Shown: positions 49,564 to 59,316, numbered from the stretch's first letter. The stretch: 64,000 nucleotides of DNA from Lachnospiraceae bacterium (GCA_015057635.1 SVEB01000115.1:1-64000), one strand, 5' to 3'. The notes: generated from the letters alone by a model not told the origin. Translations and numbers: made by a program.

Positions 49564-50811
49564 TTGAATACATCATTTATCAGGCAGATTAATGACTCGC
49601 TGCATCCGGTGAATGGGTATACGATGTCTGCTGCAGTCGTATTAAACAGCGCGACAGCATGGCATCATGTGGAAGGAAAGTTGCTGCATGCAGTTGTAAA
49701 AATAAATAGCTATTTGTATCATAACTGCATGTGCACCGGTATACCGCAAAGCACCGAAAAAGGAGTGGATTTGCTGACCGCCCTCGGCATAGTATTAAAC
49801 AATGCAAAGGATGGGCTTGACTGTTTGTGTGATGCTGATGATTATGCGATTGAAGAGGCAAAGAAACTGTTAGGCTTTATCGAAGTGCTTCCGCTTGAGC
49901 GGGCAAGCAATATTTATATTGAGACGATGATCACGACCGATATCGAAAGTGTAAGGGCTGTAACATCCGGGGGATTTGACAATATTACAGATATTATTCA
50001 TCGGCCGTTTGTACATTCCGTGGAAGCAATGGCAAAAAGACATAGGGAGTGCAGGAATTATGAATTGACCGATTTTTTGCGTTTTGTGGAAAATGTGGAC
50101 ACAGATGAGTTAAGCTCCATTATGGATGCTGTTTCGATGAATACCGAATTGTTTAAGGAAGGATTGCTCGAAGACTTCGATGAGATGTATGCACCATCGA
50201 TTTCGACTGAGACGGAACAGTGCACTCCATATGAATATGCGAGAAAGATGGCAGGTGTGGCCTGCTATACGAGAATCAGCGGGACATCCGATAAGATGAT
50301 GGAATTAAGCGGGAGTGGAAATCACTCACTTACGGTATTTCTGTCATTGGAGGCATCGGCTTCCTACTTTCATATTGAGGAAGATAAAAAAATAAGGGCA
50401 ATGGCACTTGCTGTTTTAGTGGACTCTGCAGTGAAGTCGCAGCTAGAGGTGTCGAATTCCTGCTGCAGCTGTGCGGTAGCCGCAGGGATTGCATCGGCCA
50501 TCGGCCATGTGTATCTGTTTGGCGGAGAGGAAGAGCAGATGCTGATGGCAATGCGGAATATGATCGGAAGTCTGTACGGCATGAAGTGCGACTGCGAGAA
50601 GGAATCCTGCGTCCGTAAGGTTGGTATGATTGCCGGCCTTGCAGTAGAGGCGTCTATGGCAGCCATGAGTCATATCAGCATTGATGTGATGAATGGAAGG
50701 CTTAACGGTGATTTCCTTGTCATGGTGAAGAAACTGTCAAATCTGCTTTCCAGACAGGAGAGAAAAAAAGGTAAGATTGTAAAAGTAGAAAAAGAAACAT
50801 TTTGCATATAG
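49564..50811 (+). CDS. L-cysteine desulfidase / UPF0597 (CyuA-like) family protein
   Basis: A 415-residue protein resembling the UPF0597/CdsB/CyuA family of iron-sulfur-dependent cysteine desulfidases. The late GSGNHSLTVFL matches the family's GxGN motif, and CAVAAGIASAIGHVYLFGG followed by NMIGSLYGMKCDCEKESCVRKVG matches the region that holds the 4Fe-4S cysteines. Extra cysteines (SCCSC) make it diverged. AAGGAGG lies 6 bp before a TTG at 49564, taken as the start. The adjacent class V aminotransferase suggests a cysteine or sulfur function, but activity is unproved. Confidence 0.8.
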   Translation: MNTSFIRQINDSLHPVNGYTMSAAVVLNSATAWHHVEGKLLHAVVKINSYLYHNCMCTGIPQSTEKGVDLLTALGIVLNNAKDGLDCLCDADDYAIEEAKKLLGFIEVLPLERASNIYIETMITTDIESVRAVTSGGFDNITDIIHRPFVHSVEAMAKRHRECRNYELTDFLRFVENVDTDELSSIMDAVSMNTELFKEGLLEDFDEMYAPSISTETEQCTPYEYARKMAGVACYTRISGTSDKMMELSGSGNHSLTVFLSLEASASYFHIEEDKKIRAMALAVLVDSAVKSQLEVSNSCCSCAVAAGIASAIGHVYLFGGEEEQMLMAMRNMIGSLYGMKCDCEKESCVRKVGMIAGLAVEASMAAMSHISIDVMNGRLNGDFLVMVKKLSNLLSRQERKKGKIVKVEKETFCI

Positions 50812-50834
50812 AGGAAAAAAAGAGAAAAAGAGTA

Positions 50835-50863
50835 TTGCAATTAGAAAAATATGGTGGTATAGT
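50835..50863 (+). promoter_or_regulatory. Promoter of the histidine attenuator transcript
   Basis: TTGCAA (50835-50840) and TATAGT (50858-50863) with a 17-bp spacer, about 90 bp before the leader peptide. Confidence 0.7.
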
Positions 50864-50960
50864 AAACACAACATACATGCTACAGGAAAAACGGCATGCA
50901 GGGAAAAGAAACAGACGGAGCAAAGACTCCATAAAAATAATTCAGGAAGGCGGTAGCGAT

Positions 50961-51032
50961 ATGTATCAGGCAATGACAGCAAATACTCATAGACATCATC
51001 ATCTGCATCATCATAGTTTTATGCACTTGTAG
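50961..51032 (+). CDS. Histidine-rich leader peptide of an attenuator
   Basis: A 23-residue peptide whose centre reads THRHHHLHHHS; eight of the residues are His, seven of them within nine codons. It has GGAAGG about 10 bp before the ATG. The stop codon overlaps the first attenuator stem. The design matches the his operon leader of enterobacteria: scarcity of charged His-tRNA would stall the ribosome in the run. It is immediately upstream of alternative stems and a terminator, followed by an amino acid ABC transporter operon. Confidence 0.8.
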   Translation: MYQAMTANTHRHHHLHHHSFMHL

Positions 51033-51162
51033 TCGTTTGGCATAGATACAAGTGCGTAAGGCTTGTGTCTATGCGGTTTGCTGCCTGTACAGGGTCTACT
51101 TTTATATACCGTATTAGATGCTAGAAATCATTTTTGATTCTATCTCTAATACGGTTTTTTTT
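51023..51162 (+). promoter_or_regulatory. Histidine attenuator: switching stems and terminator
   Basis: Stem A pairs GCACTTGTA (51023-51031) with TACAAGTGC (51047-51055). Stem B pairs GCATAGATACAAG (51040-51052) with CTTGTGTCTATGC (51062-51074). A and B exclude each other. ATGCGGT (51071-51077) can pair with ACCGTAT (51108-51114) as an antiterminator, which overlaps both stem B and the terminator. The terminator pairs ACCGTATTAGA (51108-51118) with TCTAATACGGT (51145-51155) and ends in T8. Ribosome stalling at the His codons would favour A, then the antiterminator; free translation would favour B, then termination. Confidence 0.75.
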
Positions 51163-51343
51163 ATATCCTAGCTTTCTTTTGGTAAACTGGTACAATGGTA
51201 GCGCGATGATCAATTATCATAACAAAGTAAAACATGAAAAGCAAAGAGTAAAGTAAAATAAAGAATAACCAAAAAAGAATAACTAAAAAGGAAAGCAAAT
51301 AAGAATAGCAAATAAGGATAACAAAGAAAAGGGAGAGATTATT
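51163..51343. other. Leader between attenuator terminator and ABC operon
   Basis: A-rich 180-bp stretch with no gene and no strong second promoter, ending in the ribosome binding site AAAGGGAGAG. Confidence 0.5.
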
Positions 51344-52159
51344 ATGAAAAAGAGATTACTTACATTTATGATGGTTTTTGTTATGATGGCAGCACTTGTT
51401 GCATGTGGAAAGAGCGAAAAAGGGGGAGAGGATACTTCATTATCTTACATAAAGGAGAAAGGGACGTTTGTGCTAGGCTTAGACGATTCCTTCCCACCGA
51501 TGGGATTTCGGGATGATAATAATGAGATCGTTGGTTTTGATATTGATTTAGCAAAGGCTGTATGTAAGAAGCTCGGAGTTACTTTAGTGACACAGCCGAT
51601 TGACTGGAATGCAAAGGAACAGGAGCTTGCGACGAAGAATATTGATTGTATCTGGAATGGGTTCTCCATTACGGATGAACGAAAGGAACAGCTTGCGATG
51701 ACAGATGCTTATTTAACGAATACGATCGCTGTTGTGGTAAATGACGGATCTGATATTGCATCCCTTTCGGATTTGAGCGGTAAAAGAGCAGCCCTGCAGA
51801 GCGGATCTGCAGCAGAAGAGGCGTTGAATGCAGAAGAGGAGAAGAACTTAAAAGATTCGTTAGCAGAAGTGAATCAGTTTAAGGATTATATTACAGCATT
51901 GATGGATTTAGAGTCCGGTAATTCGGATGCGGTATTGATGGATTCGGTTGTAGCAAAATATATGATCAATGAGAACGGAAAAAAATTTGTGATCTTAGAC
52001 GAGTATCTGACAGCAGATGAATACGGGATCGGATTCCGTAAGGGGGATGACGCATTACGGGACGAAGTATGGAATGCATTGGTGGAATTAAAGGCAGACG
52101 GAACGGTCGCAGAGATTGCAGATAAATGGTTTGGTGAAGATATCACGCTGATTCCATAG
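51344..52159 (+). CDS. Polar amino acid ABC transporter, substrate-binding lipoprotein
   Basis: A 271-residue protein with a lipoprotein signal (ALVACGKS; Cys at about 21). The mature part is a family 3 solute-binding protein: GTFVLGLDDSFPPMGFRDDNNEIVGFDIDLAKAVCKKLG and CIWNGFSITDERKEQLAMT. The ligand is a polar or charged amino acid; the histidine leader upstream suggests histidine. First gene of a three-gene operon. Confidence 0.93.
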   Translation: MKKRLLTFMMVFVMMAALVACGKSEKGGEDTSLSYIKEKGTFVLGLDDSFPPMGFRDDNNEIVGFDIDLAKAVCKKLGVTLVTQPIDWNAKEQELATKNIDCIWNGFSITDERKEQLAMTDAYLTNTIAVVVNDGSDIASLSDLSGKRAALQSGSAAEEALNAEEEKNLKDSLAEVNQFKDYITALMDLESGNSDAVLMDSVVAKYMINENGKKFVILDEYLTADEYGIGFRKGDDALRDEVWNALVELKADGTVAEIADKWFGEDITLIP

Positions 52160-52204
52160 ATTATCAGGGAAGAAAGCTAAATTTATAGCAGGGAGAAAAT
52201 AAGT

Positions 52205-52864
52205 ATGAAGATAAATAATGTACCAATCGATTTATTGCTGCCAAGCATGTTAGAGGCGACCGGAATGGTCCTTAAGATTTTTTTCTTTACCATTTTATTT
52301 GCAGTGCCGCTTGGATTTTTAGTGGCGCTAGGAAGAAGAAGCAAATGCGTCCTGATCAGCGGTCCGATCAGGGTGTATCAGCTGATTTTTAGAGGAACAC
52401 CTCTGATGCTGCAGCTTATCTTCTTTATGTATGCGCCGTATTATCTATTTGATTTTAGTTTTGGCAGATTTGAGGCGTGCATCCTTGCTTTTGTAATCAA
52501 CTATGCGGCTTATTTCGGAGAAATCTTCCGCGGGGGAATTGATTCCATACCGGCAGGACAGTTTGAGGCAGCCAAGGTGTTAGGGTATTCCAAAGTGCAG
52601 ACATTTTTCCATATCATCCTTCCACAGGTTGCCAAATGTGTGACACCGGCTATGGGGAATGAGCTGATGACATTAGTAAAGGATACATCCCTTGCACAGG
52701 TAATCTCGGTCAGCGAACTATTCAATGTAGCATTTAATGCGGGAAGTCGCTATTTTTCTACTGTGCCGATCATCATCGCGGGGATATTCTATCTGATTAT
52801 GAATACAATTGTGGAAATGACATTCAAATCATTGGAAAAGAGGCTTAAGTATGGCGGCAGATAA
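52205..52864 (+). CDS. Polar amino acid ABC transporter permease
   Basis: A 219-residue membrane protein of the HisMQ family, five hydrophobic segments. It carries [16 protein letters not shown] and the EAA loop with [40 protein letters not shown]. It follows the binding protein by 45 bp with GGGAG upstream of its ATG. Confidence 0.93.
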   Translation: MKINNVPIDLLLPSMLEATGMVLKIFFFTILFAVPLGFLVALGRRSKCVLISGPIRVYQLIFRGTPLMLQLIFFMYAPYYLFDFSFGRFEACILAFVINYAAYFGEIFRGGIDSIPAGQFEAAKVLGYSKVQTFFHIILPQVAKCVTPAMGNELMTLVKDTSLAQVISVSELFNVAFNAGSRYFSTVPIIIAGIFYLIMNTIVEMTFKSLEKRLKYGGR

Positions 52865-52880
52865 GGACGGAGGAAAAACG

Positions 52881-53663
52881 ATGTTAGTAAGAGCAGAAGG
52901 CGTTAAGAAAAGTTTTAACGGAACCGAAGTGTTAAAGGATATCTCTCTTGGAGTGGAGGAAGGGCAGGTGGTAGCAATCATCGGGCCCTCCGGTTCCGGA
53001 AAGTCCACCTTGCTAAGATGTCTCACACAGCTTGAGACAGTGGATCAGGGAACAATCGTGATCAATGATAACAAGCTTGTCACAATGGAGAAAGAAAAGG
53101 GAAAAATGAGGGCAGTTTATGCAAAAGCGGCGGTTCAGCATCGGATTTGCATGGATACCGGACTTGTATTTCAGAGCTTTCATCTGTTCCCACATTATTC
53201 CGTAAAGAAAAATATTATGGATCCCCAAATCCGGGTATTAAAGAAAAGTAAAAAAGAGGCCGAAAAAGTAGCCGAAGACCTGCTTGCCAAGCTTAACTTA
53301 AGTGAGAGAGCGGATGCCTATCCAAATGAACTTTCCGGCGGACAGCAGCAAAGAGTAGCCATTGCAAGGGCATTAGCATTAAATCCTAAGGTATTGTTTT
53401 TTGATGAGCCTACATCGGCACTGGATCCGGAGCTGACAGGAGAAGTATTAAAGGTTATCAAAGAGTTAGCAAAGGAAAAGATGACGATGGTGATCGTCAC
53501 GCATGAAATGGCATTTGCAAGAGATGTGGCAGATCATGTGATCTTTATGGATGAAGGTACCATCATTGAAGAAGGAACACCGGAAGAAGTGTTTGCGAAT
53601 ACGGAGAAGGAGAGAACCAGAGTATTTTTAAAATGCTACTTGGAGAATGCATGGGAGGGCTAA
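52881..53663 (+). CDS. Polar amino acid ABC transporter ATP-binding protein
   Basis: A 260-residue ATPase of the HisP/GlnQ class: Walker [10 protein letters not shown] (near 37), signature [15 protein letters not shown], Walker [13 protein letters not shown]. Between Walker A and the Q-loop (about 75-92) it has a basic insert ([15 protein letters not shown]) that is longer than usual. ATG 52881 has GGAGG 7 bp upstream and is preferred over an in-frame ATG that overlaps the permease gene. With the two upstream genes it forms a complete importer. Confidence 0.95.
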   Translation: MLVRAEGVKKSFNGTEVLKDISLGVEEGQVVAIIGPSGSGKSTLLRCLTQLETVDQGTIVINDNKLVTMEKEKGKMRAVYAKAAVQHRICMDTGLVFQSFHLFPHYSVKKNIMDPQIRVLKKSKKEAEKVAEDLLAKLNLSERADAYPNELSGGQQQRVAIARALALNPKVLFFDEPTSALDPELTGEVLKVIKELAKEKMTMVIVTHEMAFARDVADHVIFMDEGTIIEEGTPEEVFANTEKERTRVFLKCYLENAWEG

Positions 53664-53865
53664 GGAAGAACTCCAAAAGCATACGTAGTAAAATTATAAT
53701 CGCAATGAAAAAGCAAGCAGCAGATAAAACCACAAATAGGCACAGTGAAATCTAAAAACGCAAAAAAGGCAGAATAAAGCCGGAACCATCTAAACGATGC
53801 AGAATATAGTGATACTATAGGATGCCATGCAGCAGACTTATACCTATAACTGCGGAGGTGATGGT

Positions 53866-54273
53866 TTGACATATTCGAAGAAAGATCTGCTAATTACGAT
53901 AGGCATTGGTATTCTTGTCTTTATCTCTCTTATTCTGTTATATGGTGAAAAAATAAGCTTTCAGCCATATAGTTCGTTTCAGGCGGATGAGATAAAGGAA
54001 ATTAACGTAAAGCTGATAAAGACCGATGAGAAAATGAACTTCTCCACAAAAAGTGAAATAGAAGAGATTTTAGTTTATATCCGTCCGATTGTGCTTTATG
54101 AGAAGAAAAATACGATTGTAACCGATAAGATGTGGGCAGAGATTTATATCCATTTTAATGACGGGGAAGAAGAGGTGATCGGAGTGGGGACATCCCATAT
54201 ATACCGGCTTGGGAACTGCTACGGAACGGATCTTCATTATGTGAATAACTTATGGGACTTTCTTTCGGAATAA
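53866..54273 (+). CDS. Membrane-anchored hypothetical protein
   Basis: About 135 residues: one N-terminal membrane helix (LLITIGIGILVFISLILLYG) and a predicted extracytoplasmic beta-rich domain of about 100 residues (IKEINVKLIKTDEKMNFS, VTDKMWAEIYIHFNDGEEEVIGVG). GGAGG lies 7 bp before a TTG at 53866, taken as the start; an ATG at 53827 is in frame but lacks a ribosome binding site. The family is not recognised. It is transcribed alone. Confidence 0.6.
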   Translation: MTYSKKDLLITIGIGILVFISLILLYGEKISFQPYSSFQADEIKEINVKLIKTDEKMNFSTKSEIEEILVYIRPIVLYEKKNTIVTDKMWAEIYIHFNDGEEEVIGVGTSHIYRLGNCYGTDLHYVNNLWDFLSE

Positions 54274-54277
54274 AGAT

Positions 54278-54321
54278 AAAGCGTTACAGTCTGTCTTTCA
54301 GTGGGGCTGTAACGCTTTTTT
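54278..54321 (+). terminator. Rho-independent terminator
   Basis: AAGCGTTACAG pairs with CTGTAACGCTT, followed by TTTTTT. Confidence 0.88.
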
Positions 54322-54397
54322 CACGAATAGGAAGTTTTGTGAACCTGGATAAAAGGGACTTTGCTTTTAAAAGAATGGACCGTTTTTCGGTTTACCA

Positions 54398-54426
54398 TTG
54401 TAAGGGTTTTCTCTTTCGTGTATAAT
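54398..54426 (+). promoter_or_regulatory. Promoter of the sbcDC operon
   Basis: TTGTAA (54398-54403) and TATAAT (54421-54426) with a 17-bp spacer. It lies downstream of several in-frame ATGs, confirming the sbcD start at 54475. Confidence 0.8.
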
Positions 54427-54474
54427 ACTTACACAAACATGTATTCGTGTAGCATGAAGGATAGGAGTGAAAGA

Positions 54475-55617
54475 ATGAAGCTGATGCATCTGTCTGACCT
54501 TCATATCGGGAAAAGAGTCAACGAGTTTTCCATGATTGAGGATCAGAAATATATATTAGAGCAAATACTGAAAATTGTAGACAGTGAGAGGCCGGATGGT
54601 GTGCTGATCGCCGGAGACGTATATGATAAGAGTCTGCCATCAGTAGAGGGGGTAACATTATTCGATGACTTTTTATCCGGCCTTCATAAGCGAAAAGTGG
54701 CGGTTTTTATTGTAAGCGGGAATCATGATTCGGCGGAACGGATTAATTTTGCGTCAAGAATCATGGAACAGAACAAAATCTATATAGCAGGCACCTTTGA
54801 TGGCAGTATGCCAAAAATCCGGTTGGAGGATGAGCATGGACCCGTGAATGTGTACCTGCTTCCGTTTGTGAAGCCGGCTATGGTAAGGCCATATTATCCG
54901 GATGTGGAAACCTATCATGATGCGGTCGCTTCCATTATTGGAAATACTCAGATTGCTGAGTCGGAACGAAATGTGTTAGTGGCGCATCAGTTCATCACGG
55001 CAGGGGAAACATCCCCGGAACGGACGGACTCTGAGAATATCTCCATCGGCGGCATTGACAATATTGATGCTTCCGTATTTGACCCCTTTGATTATGTGGC
55101 GCTTGGTCATCTGCACGGTGCGCAGAGAATCGGAAGAGATGAGATCCGCTATGCGGGTTCTCCTCTAAAGTATTCCTTTTCTGAGACAAGGCAGAAAAAG
55201 TCTGTCACAATGGTAGAGTTAAAGGAGAAAACGCAAGTAAGCTTTGAAAAAATCCCTCTTATTCCGATAAGGGATATGCGGGAAATCAAAGGACCGATCG
55301 CGAAACTATTAGACCCTGAGGTATATACAAAGGCGAATACGTTAGACTATATTCATGCCACTCTTACGGATGAAGAGGATATCTATGATGCCATCGGACA
55401 GCTTCGAAGCGTGTATCCGAACATTATGAAGCTGGATTTTGAAAACAGTAGGATGGAAAGACGGGAAGAAGCTGAGACATCCGCAGAAGATATTGTGTCA
55501 AAGAATCCATTAGAGCTGTTTGAGGAATTCTTTTTGAATCAGAATAATAAGCCGATGAAGGAAGAACAGTTAGACATCATGGTCAAGCTGTTTGAAACGA
55601 TCGATCGGAACAGATAG
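54475..55617 (+). CDS. sbcD: Exonuclease SbcCD, subunit D
   Basis: A 380-residue nuclease subunit. The calcineurin-like metallophosphoesterase motifs are all present: SDLHIGK, GDVYDKS, SGNHDSAERI and GHLHG. With SbcC it forms the Mre11-Rad50-like complex that opens hairpins and trims DNA ends using ATP. ATG 54475 has ATAGGAGTG upstream. It is followed 11 bp later by sbcC. The complex is relevant to the long palindromes in this window because SbcCD cuts DNA hairpins. Confidence 0.95.
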   Translation: MKLMHLSDLHIGKRVNEFSMIEDQKYILEQILKIVDSERPDGVLIAGDVYDKSLPSVEGVTLFDDFLSGLHKRKVAVFIVSGNHDSAERINFASRIMEQNKIYIAGTFDGSMPKIRLEDEHGPVNVYLLPFVKPAMVRPYYPDVETYHDAVASIIGNTQIAESERNVLVAHQFITAGETSPERTDSENISIGGIDNIDASVFDPFDYVALGHLHGAQRIGRDEIRYAGSPLKYSFSETRQKKSVTMVELKEKTQVSFEKIPLIPIRDMREIKGPIAKLLDPEVYTKANTLDYIHATLTDEEDIYDAIGQLRSVYPNIMKLDFENSRMERREEAETSAEDIVSKNPLELFEEFFLNQNNKPMKEEQLDIMVKLFETIDRNR

Positions 55618-55628
55618 GAGGAACGGAC

Positions 55629-58600
55629 ATGAAACCAGTAACATTGATTATGAGCGGATTCGGGCCATTTGGCGGCGAAGTGACCGTTCCGTTTGAGAAG
55701 TTTGGAGGAAATGGATTATTCTTAATCAGCGGGGACACCGGAGCAGGAAAAACCACGATCTTTGATGCCGTTTCCTTTGCTCTGTTTGGAAATGCAAGCG
55801 GTGAGAATCGAACAGCAGACTGTTTCCGTTCGGATTTTGCGAAGCCGGACCAGAAGACATTCGTAGATCTGACGTTTATTCATAAGAAGAAACAGTACCA
55901 GGTTATTCGAAATCCGCTTTATAAGCGTGCGAAGAAAGTTGGAAATGGAACAACCGATGAGAAGGCAGACGCTACCCTTATTATGCCGGATCAGAGCGTG
56001 ATAACCGGCTATACAACCGTGACAAAACGAATGGAAGAGCTGCTTGGTGTTGACTGGAAGCAGTTTAAGCAGATCGCGATGATCGCGCAGGGTGAATTCA
56101 TGGAACTTTTAACGGCGGATAGCGTAAGCCGCGCGGCTATTTTTAGAAAAGTATTCGGGACAGGCATCTATGATGATATGCAGCGCAAGTTAAGAAATAT
56201 GGCAAACAGCCTAAAGAGTGAATGCGATGATGTAGATAAAAGCATTCTGCAGTATGTAAGCGGCATCACCCCGGATGAGGATAACGAGAATTACGATATG
56301 ATTGTCTCCTGGAAAATGGAGAAGGATATCAATAAGTTAGATGTGATGATCGAGTTATTAAAGGAAATCCTGATCGCGGATAAAAAGCGTTTTAAGCAGG
56401 TAAAAGAGGAAAGTGACCGGGTGACAAAAGCGATTGCGGAAAAGGCAGCGGAATTTGCGGTTGCGGATCGAGATAATAAGATGATTTTACAGCTTGCCAA
56501 GGCAAAAAAAGCATATGGTCTGTTACAAGAGCGTGCGACGGAGATGAAGGAAGAAGAGGAGCGATGGAATCTCGGGAAAAAGGCGCTCTATCAGGTAAAG
56601 CCGGTAAAGGATATGCAGGAAAGAGCGCTTCGGGAAGTAGTCTCCTTAAAGGCAGCTGTGGAAAATGGGACCGCAGAAAAGGAAACATTGGAAGCACAGT
56701 ATGCAGCGAAGCAGAAAGAAGTAGCTGAAATCCTGAAGAAGAAAGAAGAGTTGGGAAAGATCACGCTGGAATTAAGCCGCCTTAAGGAAGAGATGAAGAA
56801 GTTTGTTATGATGGAAGGCTATCAGAAGAGTCTTAATGCGCTTTTGGTGAAGAAACAGGAGGCAAAAGAGAAGATTGAAAAGCTTTCTAGAGAGAAGGAG
56901 CGAATGTCTTCTCAGTTAGAACAGGAAACTAAGACAGAACAATCCTTTATCGGACTGGAAAAAGAGATGTTTGACTGCATCGCAAAGTTAGAGGAAGCAG
57001 GAAGAACGCTAACAGGGCTTAAGGCGCTGTCCGAGCAGATTGCATCCTTACAGGAAGCAGAAGAGGAGCTTTTTCTTAAGAATTGGGAATATCTTACAGC
57101 AGAAAGCGCGTATGCCATTCACAATCAGTCCTATGTGGAAGCGGAACAGCGATATTTCAGAGAGCAGGCCGGCATTATGGCGAGCACGCTTTTGGAAGGG
57201 GAGCCATGTCCGGTATGCGGTTCCACAACTCATCCAAAACGTGCAGTAATGGAAGGGGATACAATCACCGAAGCCGAATTAAAGAAGAAAAAGACCGCTC
57301 TTGATAAGGCGCATTCGGTCATGACAAAGGCAGGAAGCGCATGCAGCACCCAGAATGCCAAGAATGACATGCTTTTAGGCCAGGTTAAAAAGAGCATAAA
57401 AGAGCTTGGTGTGAATATGAGCGATGCAACAAAAGACATGGACCGAAAAGCATTCCGGGTATCTGCAGAAACAGCAGTGAAAGAAAAGCAGGCGCTTGCA
57501 AAAGAAGAACAGACAGGGTTAGAAACGATGAAACAGCAGCTTGTGCTGAAAGAGGAAGAGAAGAAGACCGTGGCAAAGCGAATTCTGATCTTAAAAGAGC
57601 AGCTAGGCAAGACTGAGGAAACGCTGTCAGCATTAAAAGAGGCGGAATCTCATCTTATGACAGAACACACAGGCCTTACGAGCATGATTGATACCTTAAA
57701 GAAGGATATCCACCATGCCACGAAGGAAGAGGCAGAAGGAAAACAGGCGGAGCTGAAAGAGGTACAGAATACGCTTTCCACTCAGGTTGAGATGGCAGAA
57801 AGAGAACTGCATGAATGTGATGTAAAAAGAAATCGTGTGACTGCTATTTTAGCAGAGAATGTGAAGTCTCTTGCCGCAAAGAGTGAGGAACTTTCGGCTT
57901 TAGAAAAACAGCTTGCAGATCGAATGAAGGAAAACGGGTTCGTATCCATTTCCATGTATGAAGAGGCACTTCTAAAGGAAGATATGATTGAAAGTCTGGC
58001 AAAAAAGATTGATATGTATCAGAAAGAAGTCAGACTGCATGAACAGACGATTGCACAGCTTTCTAAGGAGACAAAAGGAAAGGTTGTGAAGGATCTGACC
58101 GACCTTAAGATGGAACAGACCAATCTGAATGCAGAGAAGAAGGAACTGGATGATAAGCTGCAGACGATTTACAGCCGTCATAAGAATAATGAGGATATTG
58201 GAAAGAACATCGCGAGCCAGTATAAGGAGCAAAAGCGTCTTAGAAAAGAATACTTGTTAGTGAATGAGCTAAACAGGACCGCAAATGGGGATATTAATGG
58301 CAAGGCTAAGATTCCGTTTGAACAGTATGTACAGGCCTTTTATTTTAATCAGATCATTCATGAGGCGAATAAGCGTCTGTATAAGATGTCAAACACCCAG
58401 TATGAGCTGATGCGAAAGGCGGATTCTTCGGATATGCGAAGTCTGTCCGGTTTAGAACTTGAGGTAATGGATTATTATACCGGTAAGGCAAGAAGCGTCA
58501 AGTCGCTTTCCGGCGGGGAATCCTTTAAGGCAAGTTTAGCGCTGGCATTAGGCTTATCTGATGTTATTCAGAGATTTGCAGGCGGAATCGAGTTAGATGC

Positions 58601-58796
58601 GATGTTTATTGATGAAGGATTTGGTTCTCTTGATTCGAACTCTTTAGAACAGGCAATTGAGGCGCTTGCGCTTCTGACAACCGGCAACCGCATGGTAGGC
58701 ATTATCTCACATGTGGGTGAGTTAAAGGAAAGAATTGAAAAGCAGATCATTATTAAGAAGAGTATGGAAGGCAGCCAGATTTCCATTACGGAATAA
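55629..58796 (+). CDS. sbcC: Exonuclease SbcCD, subunit C (SMC-like ATPase)
   Basis: A 1055-residue SMC-like protein. Walker A GDTGAGKTT (near 36-44) and AAA-type opening SGFGPFGGEVTVPFEKFGG. Long coiled coils (about 180-500 and 560-840) flank the zinc hook CPVCGSTTHP (near 527). The C-terminal half has signature SLSGGESFKASLALALG and Walker B MFIDEGFGSLD. It forms a complex with SbcD. Length is normal for the family. It follows sbcD by 11 bp. Confidence 0.96.
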   Translation: MKPVTLIMSGFGPFGGEVTVPFEKFGGNGLFLISGDTGAGKTTIFDAVSFALFGNASGENRTADCFRSDFAKPDQKTFVDLTFIHKKKQYQVIRNPLYKRAKKVGNGTTDEKADATLIMPDQSVITGYTTVTKRMEELLGVDWKQFKQIAMIAQGEFMELLTADSVSRAAIFRKVFGTGIYDDMQRKLRNMANSLKSECDDVDKSILQYVSGITPDEDNENYDMIVSWKMEKDINKLDVMIELLKEILIADKKRFKQVKEESDRVTKAIAEKAAEFAVADRDNKMILQLAKAKKAYGLLQERATEMKEEEERWNLGKKALYQVKPVKDMQERALREVVSLKAAVENGTAEKETLEAQYAAKQKEVAEILKKKEELGKITLELSRLKEEMKKFVMMEGYQKSLNALLVKKQEAKEKIEKLSREKERMSSQLEQETKTEQSFIGLEKEMFDCIAKLEEAGRTLTGLKALSEQIASLQEAEEELFLKNWEYLTAESAYAIHNQSYVEAEQRYFREQAGIMASTLLEGEPCPVCGSTTHPKRAVMEGDTITEAELKKKKTALDKAHSVMTKAGSACSTQNAKNDMLLGQVKKSIKELGVNMSDATKDMDRKAFRVSAETAVKEKQALAKEEQTGLETMKQQLVLKEEEKKTVAKRILILKEQLGKTEETLSALKEAESHLMTEHTGLTSMIDTLKKDIHHATKEEAEGKQAELKEVQNTLSTQVEMAERELHECDVKRNRVTAILAENVKSLAAKSEELSALEKQLADRMKENGFVSISMYEEALLKEDMIESLAKKIDMYQKEVRLHEQTIAQLSKETKGKVVKDLTDLKMEQTNLNAEKKELDDKLQTIYSRHKNNEDIGKNIASQYKEQKRLRKEYLLVNELNRTANGDINGKAKIPFEQYVQAFYFNQIIHEANKRLYKMSNTQYELMRKADSSDMRSLSGLELEVMDYYTGKARSVKSLSGGESFKASLALALGLSDVIQRFAGGIELDAMFIDEGFGSLDSNSLEQAIEALALLTTGNRMVGIISHVGELKERIEKQIIIKKSMEGSQISITE

Positions 58797-58815
58797 GCAA
58801 GTTAGGAGTTTTACT

Positions 58816-59274
58816 ATGTTACAGGCAGGAATAAAAGCACCGGATTTTACATTACAGGATAAGGACGGGAAAGAAGTAAGTCTTCATGATTTTATGGGGA
58901 AGAAAGTTGTACTTTATTTCTATCCAAAAGACAGCACGCCAGGATGTACCAAGCAGGCATGTGCCTTCCGTGACTCCTTTTCTGAATATGAAAGTTTAGG
59001 TGTTACGGTAATCGGAATCAGCAAGGACAGCGTAAGAAGCCATGGCAATTTCGCCACAAAGAATGAGCTTCCATTCGTACTGTTAGCGGATCCGGAACTG
59101 GATGCGATTACAAAATACGATGTGTACCAGCCAAAGAAATTATATGGCAAGGAATATATGGGCGTGGTACGCGTGACATATCTGATCGATGAGATGGGTA
59201 TGATTGAAAAGGTATATGAGAAAGTGAAACCAGATCAGAATGCGGGTGAAATTTTAGAATACCTGAGAGGATAA
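58816..59274 (+). CDS. bcp: Thioredoxin-dependent thiol peroxidase (Bcp/PrxQ)
   Basis: A 152-residue atypical 2-Cys peroxiredoxin. The peroxidatic Cys is in STPGCTKQACAFRDSF (near 44), with a second Cys five residues on (C-x4-C), typical of Bcp. It reduces hydroperoxides using thioredoxin. ATG 58816 has TAGGAG upstream; the longer reading frame begins inside sbcC. It is 19 bp after sbcC, so it may be cotranscribed. Confidence 0.94.
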   Translation: MLQAGIKAPDFTLQDKDGKEVSLHDFMGKKVVLYFYPKDSTPGCTKQACAFRDSFSEYESLGVTVIGISKDSVRSHGNFATKNELPFVLLADPELDAITKYDVYQPKKLYGKEYMGVVRVTYLIDEMGMIEKVYEKVKPDQNAGEILEYLRG

Positions 59275-59279
59275 AAAAA

Positions 59280-59316
59280 GACTGTCACATGGAGGGGGGA
59301 AACTGTGTGACAGTTC
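59280..59316 (+). terminator. Terminator after bcp
   Basis: GACTGTCACAT pairs with GTGTGACAGTT (one wobble) around a G-rich loop, followed by CTTTA. Confidence 0.75.
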
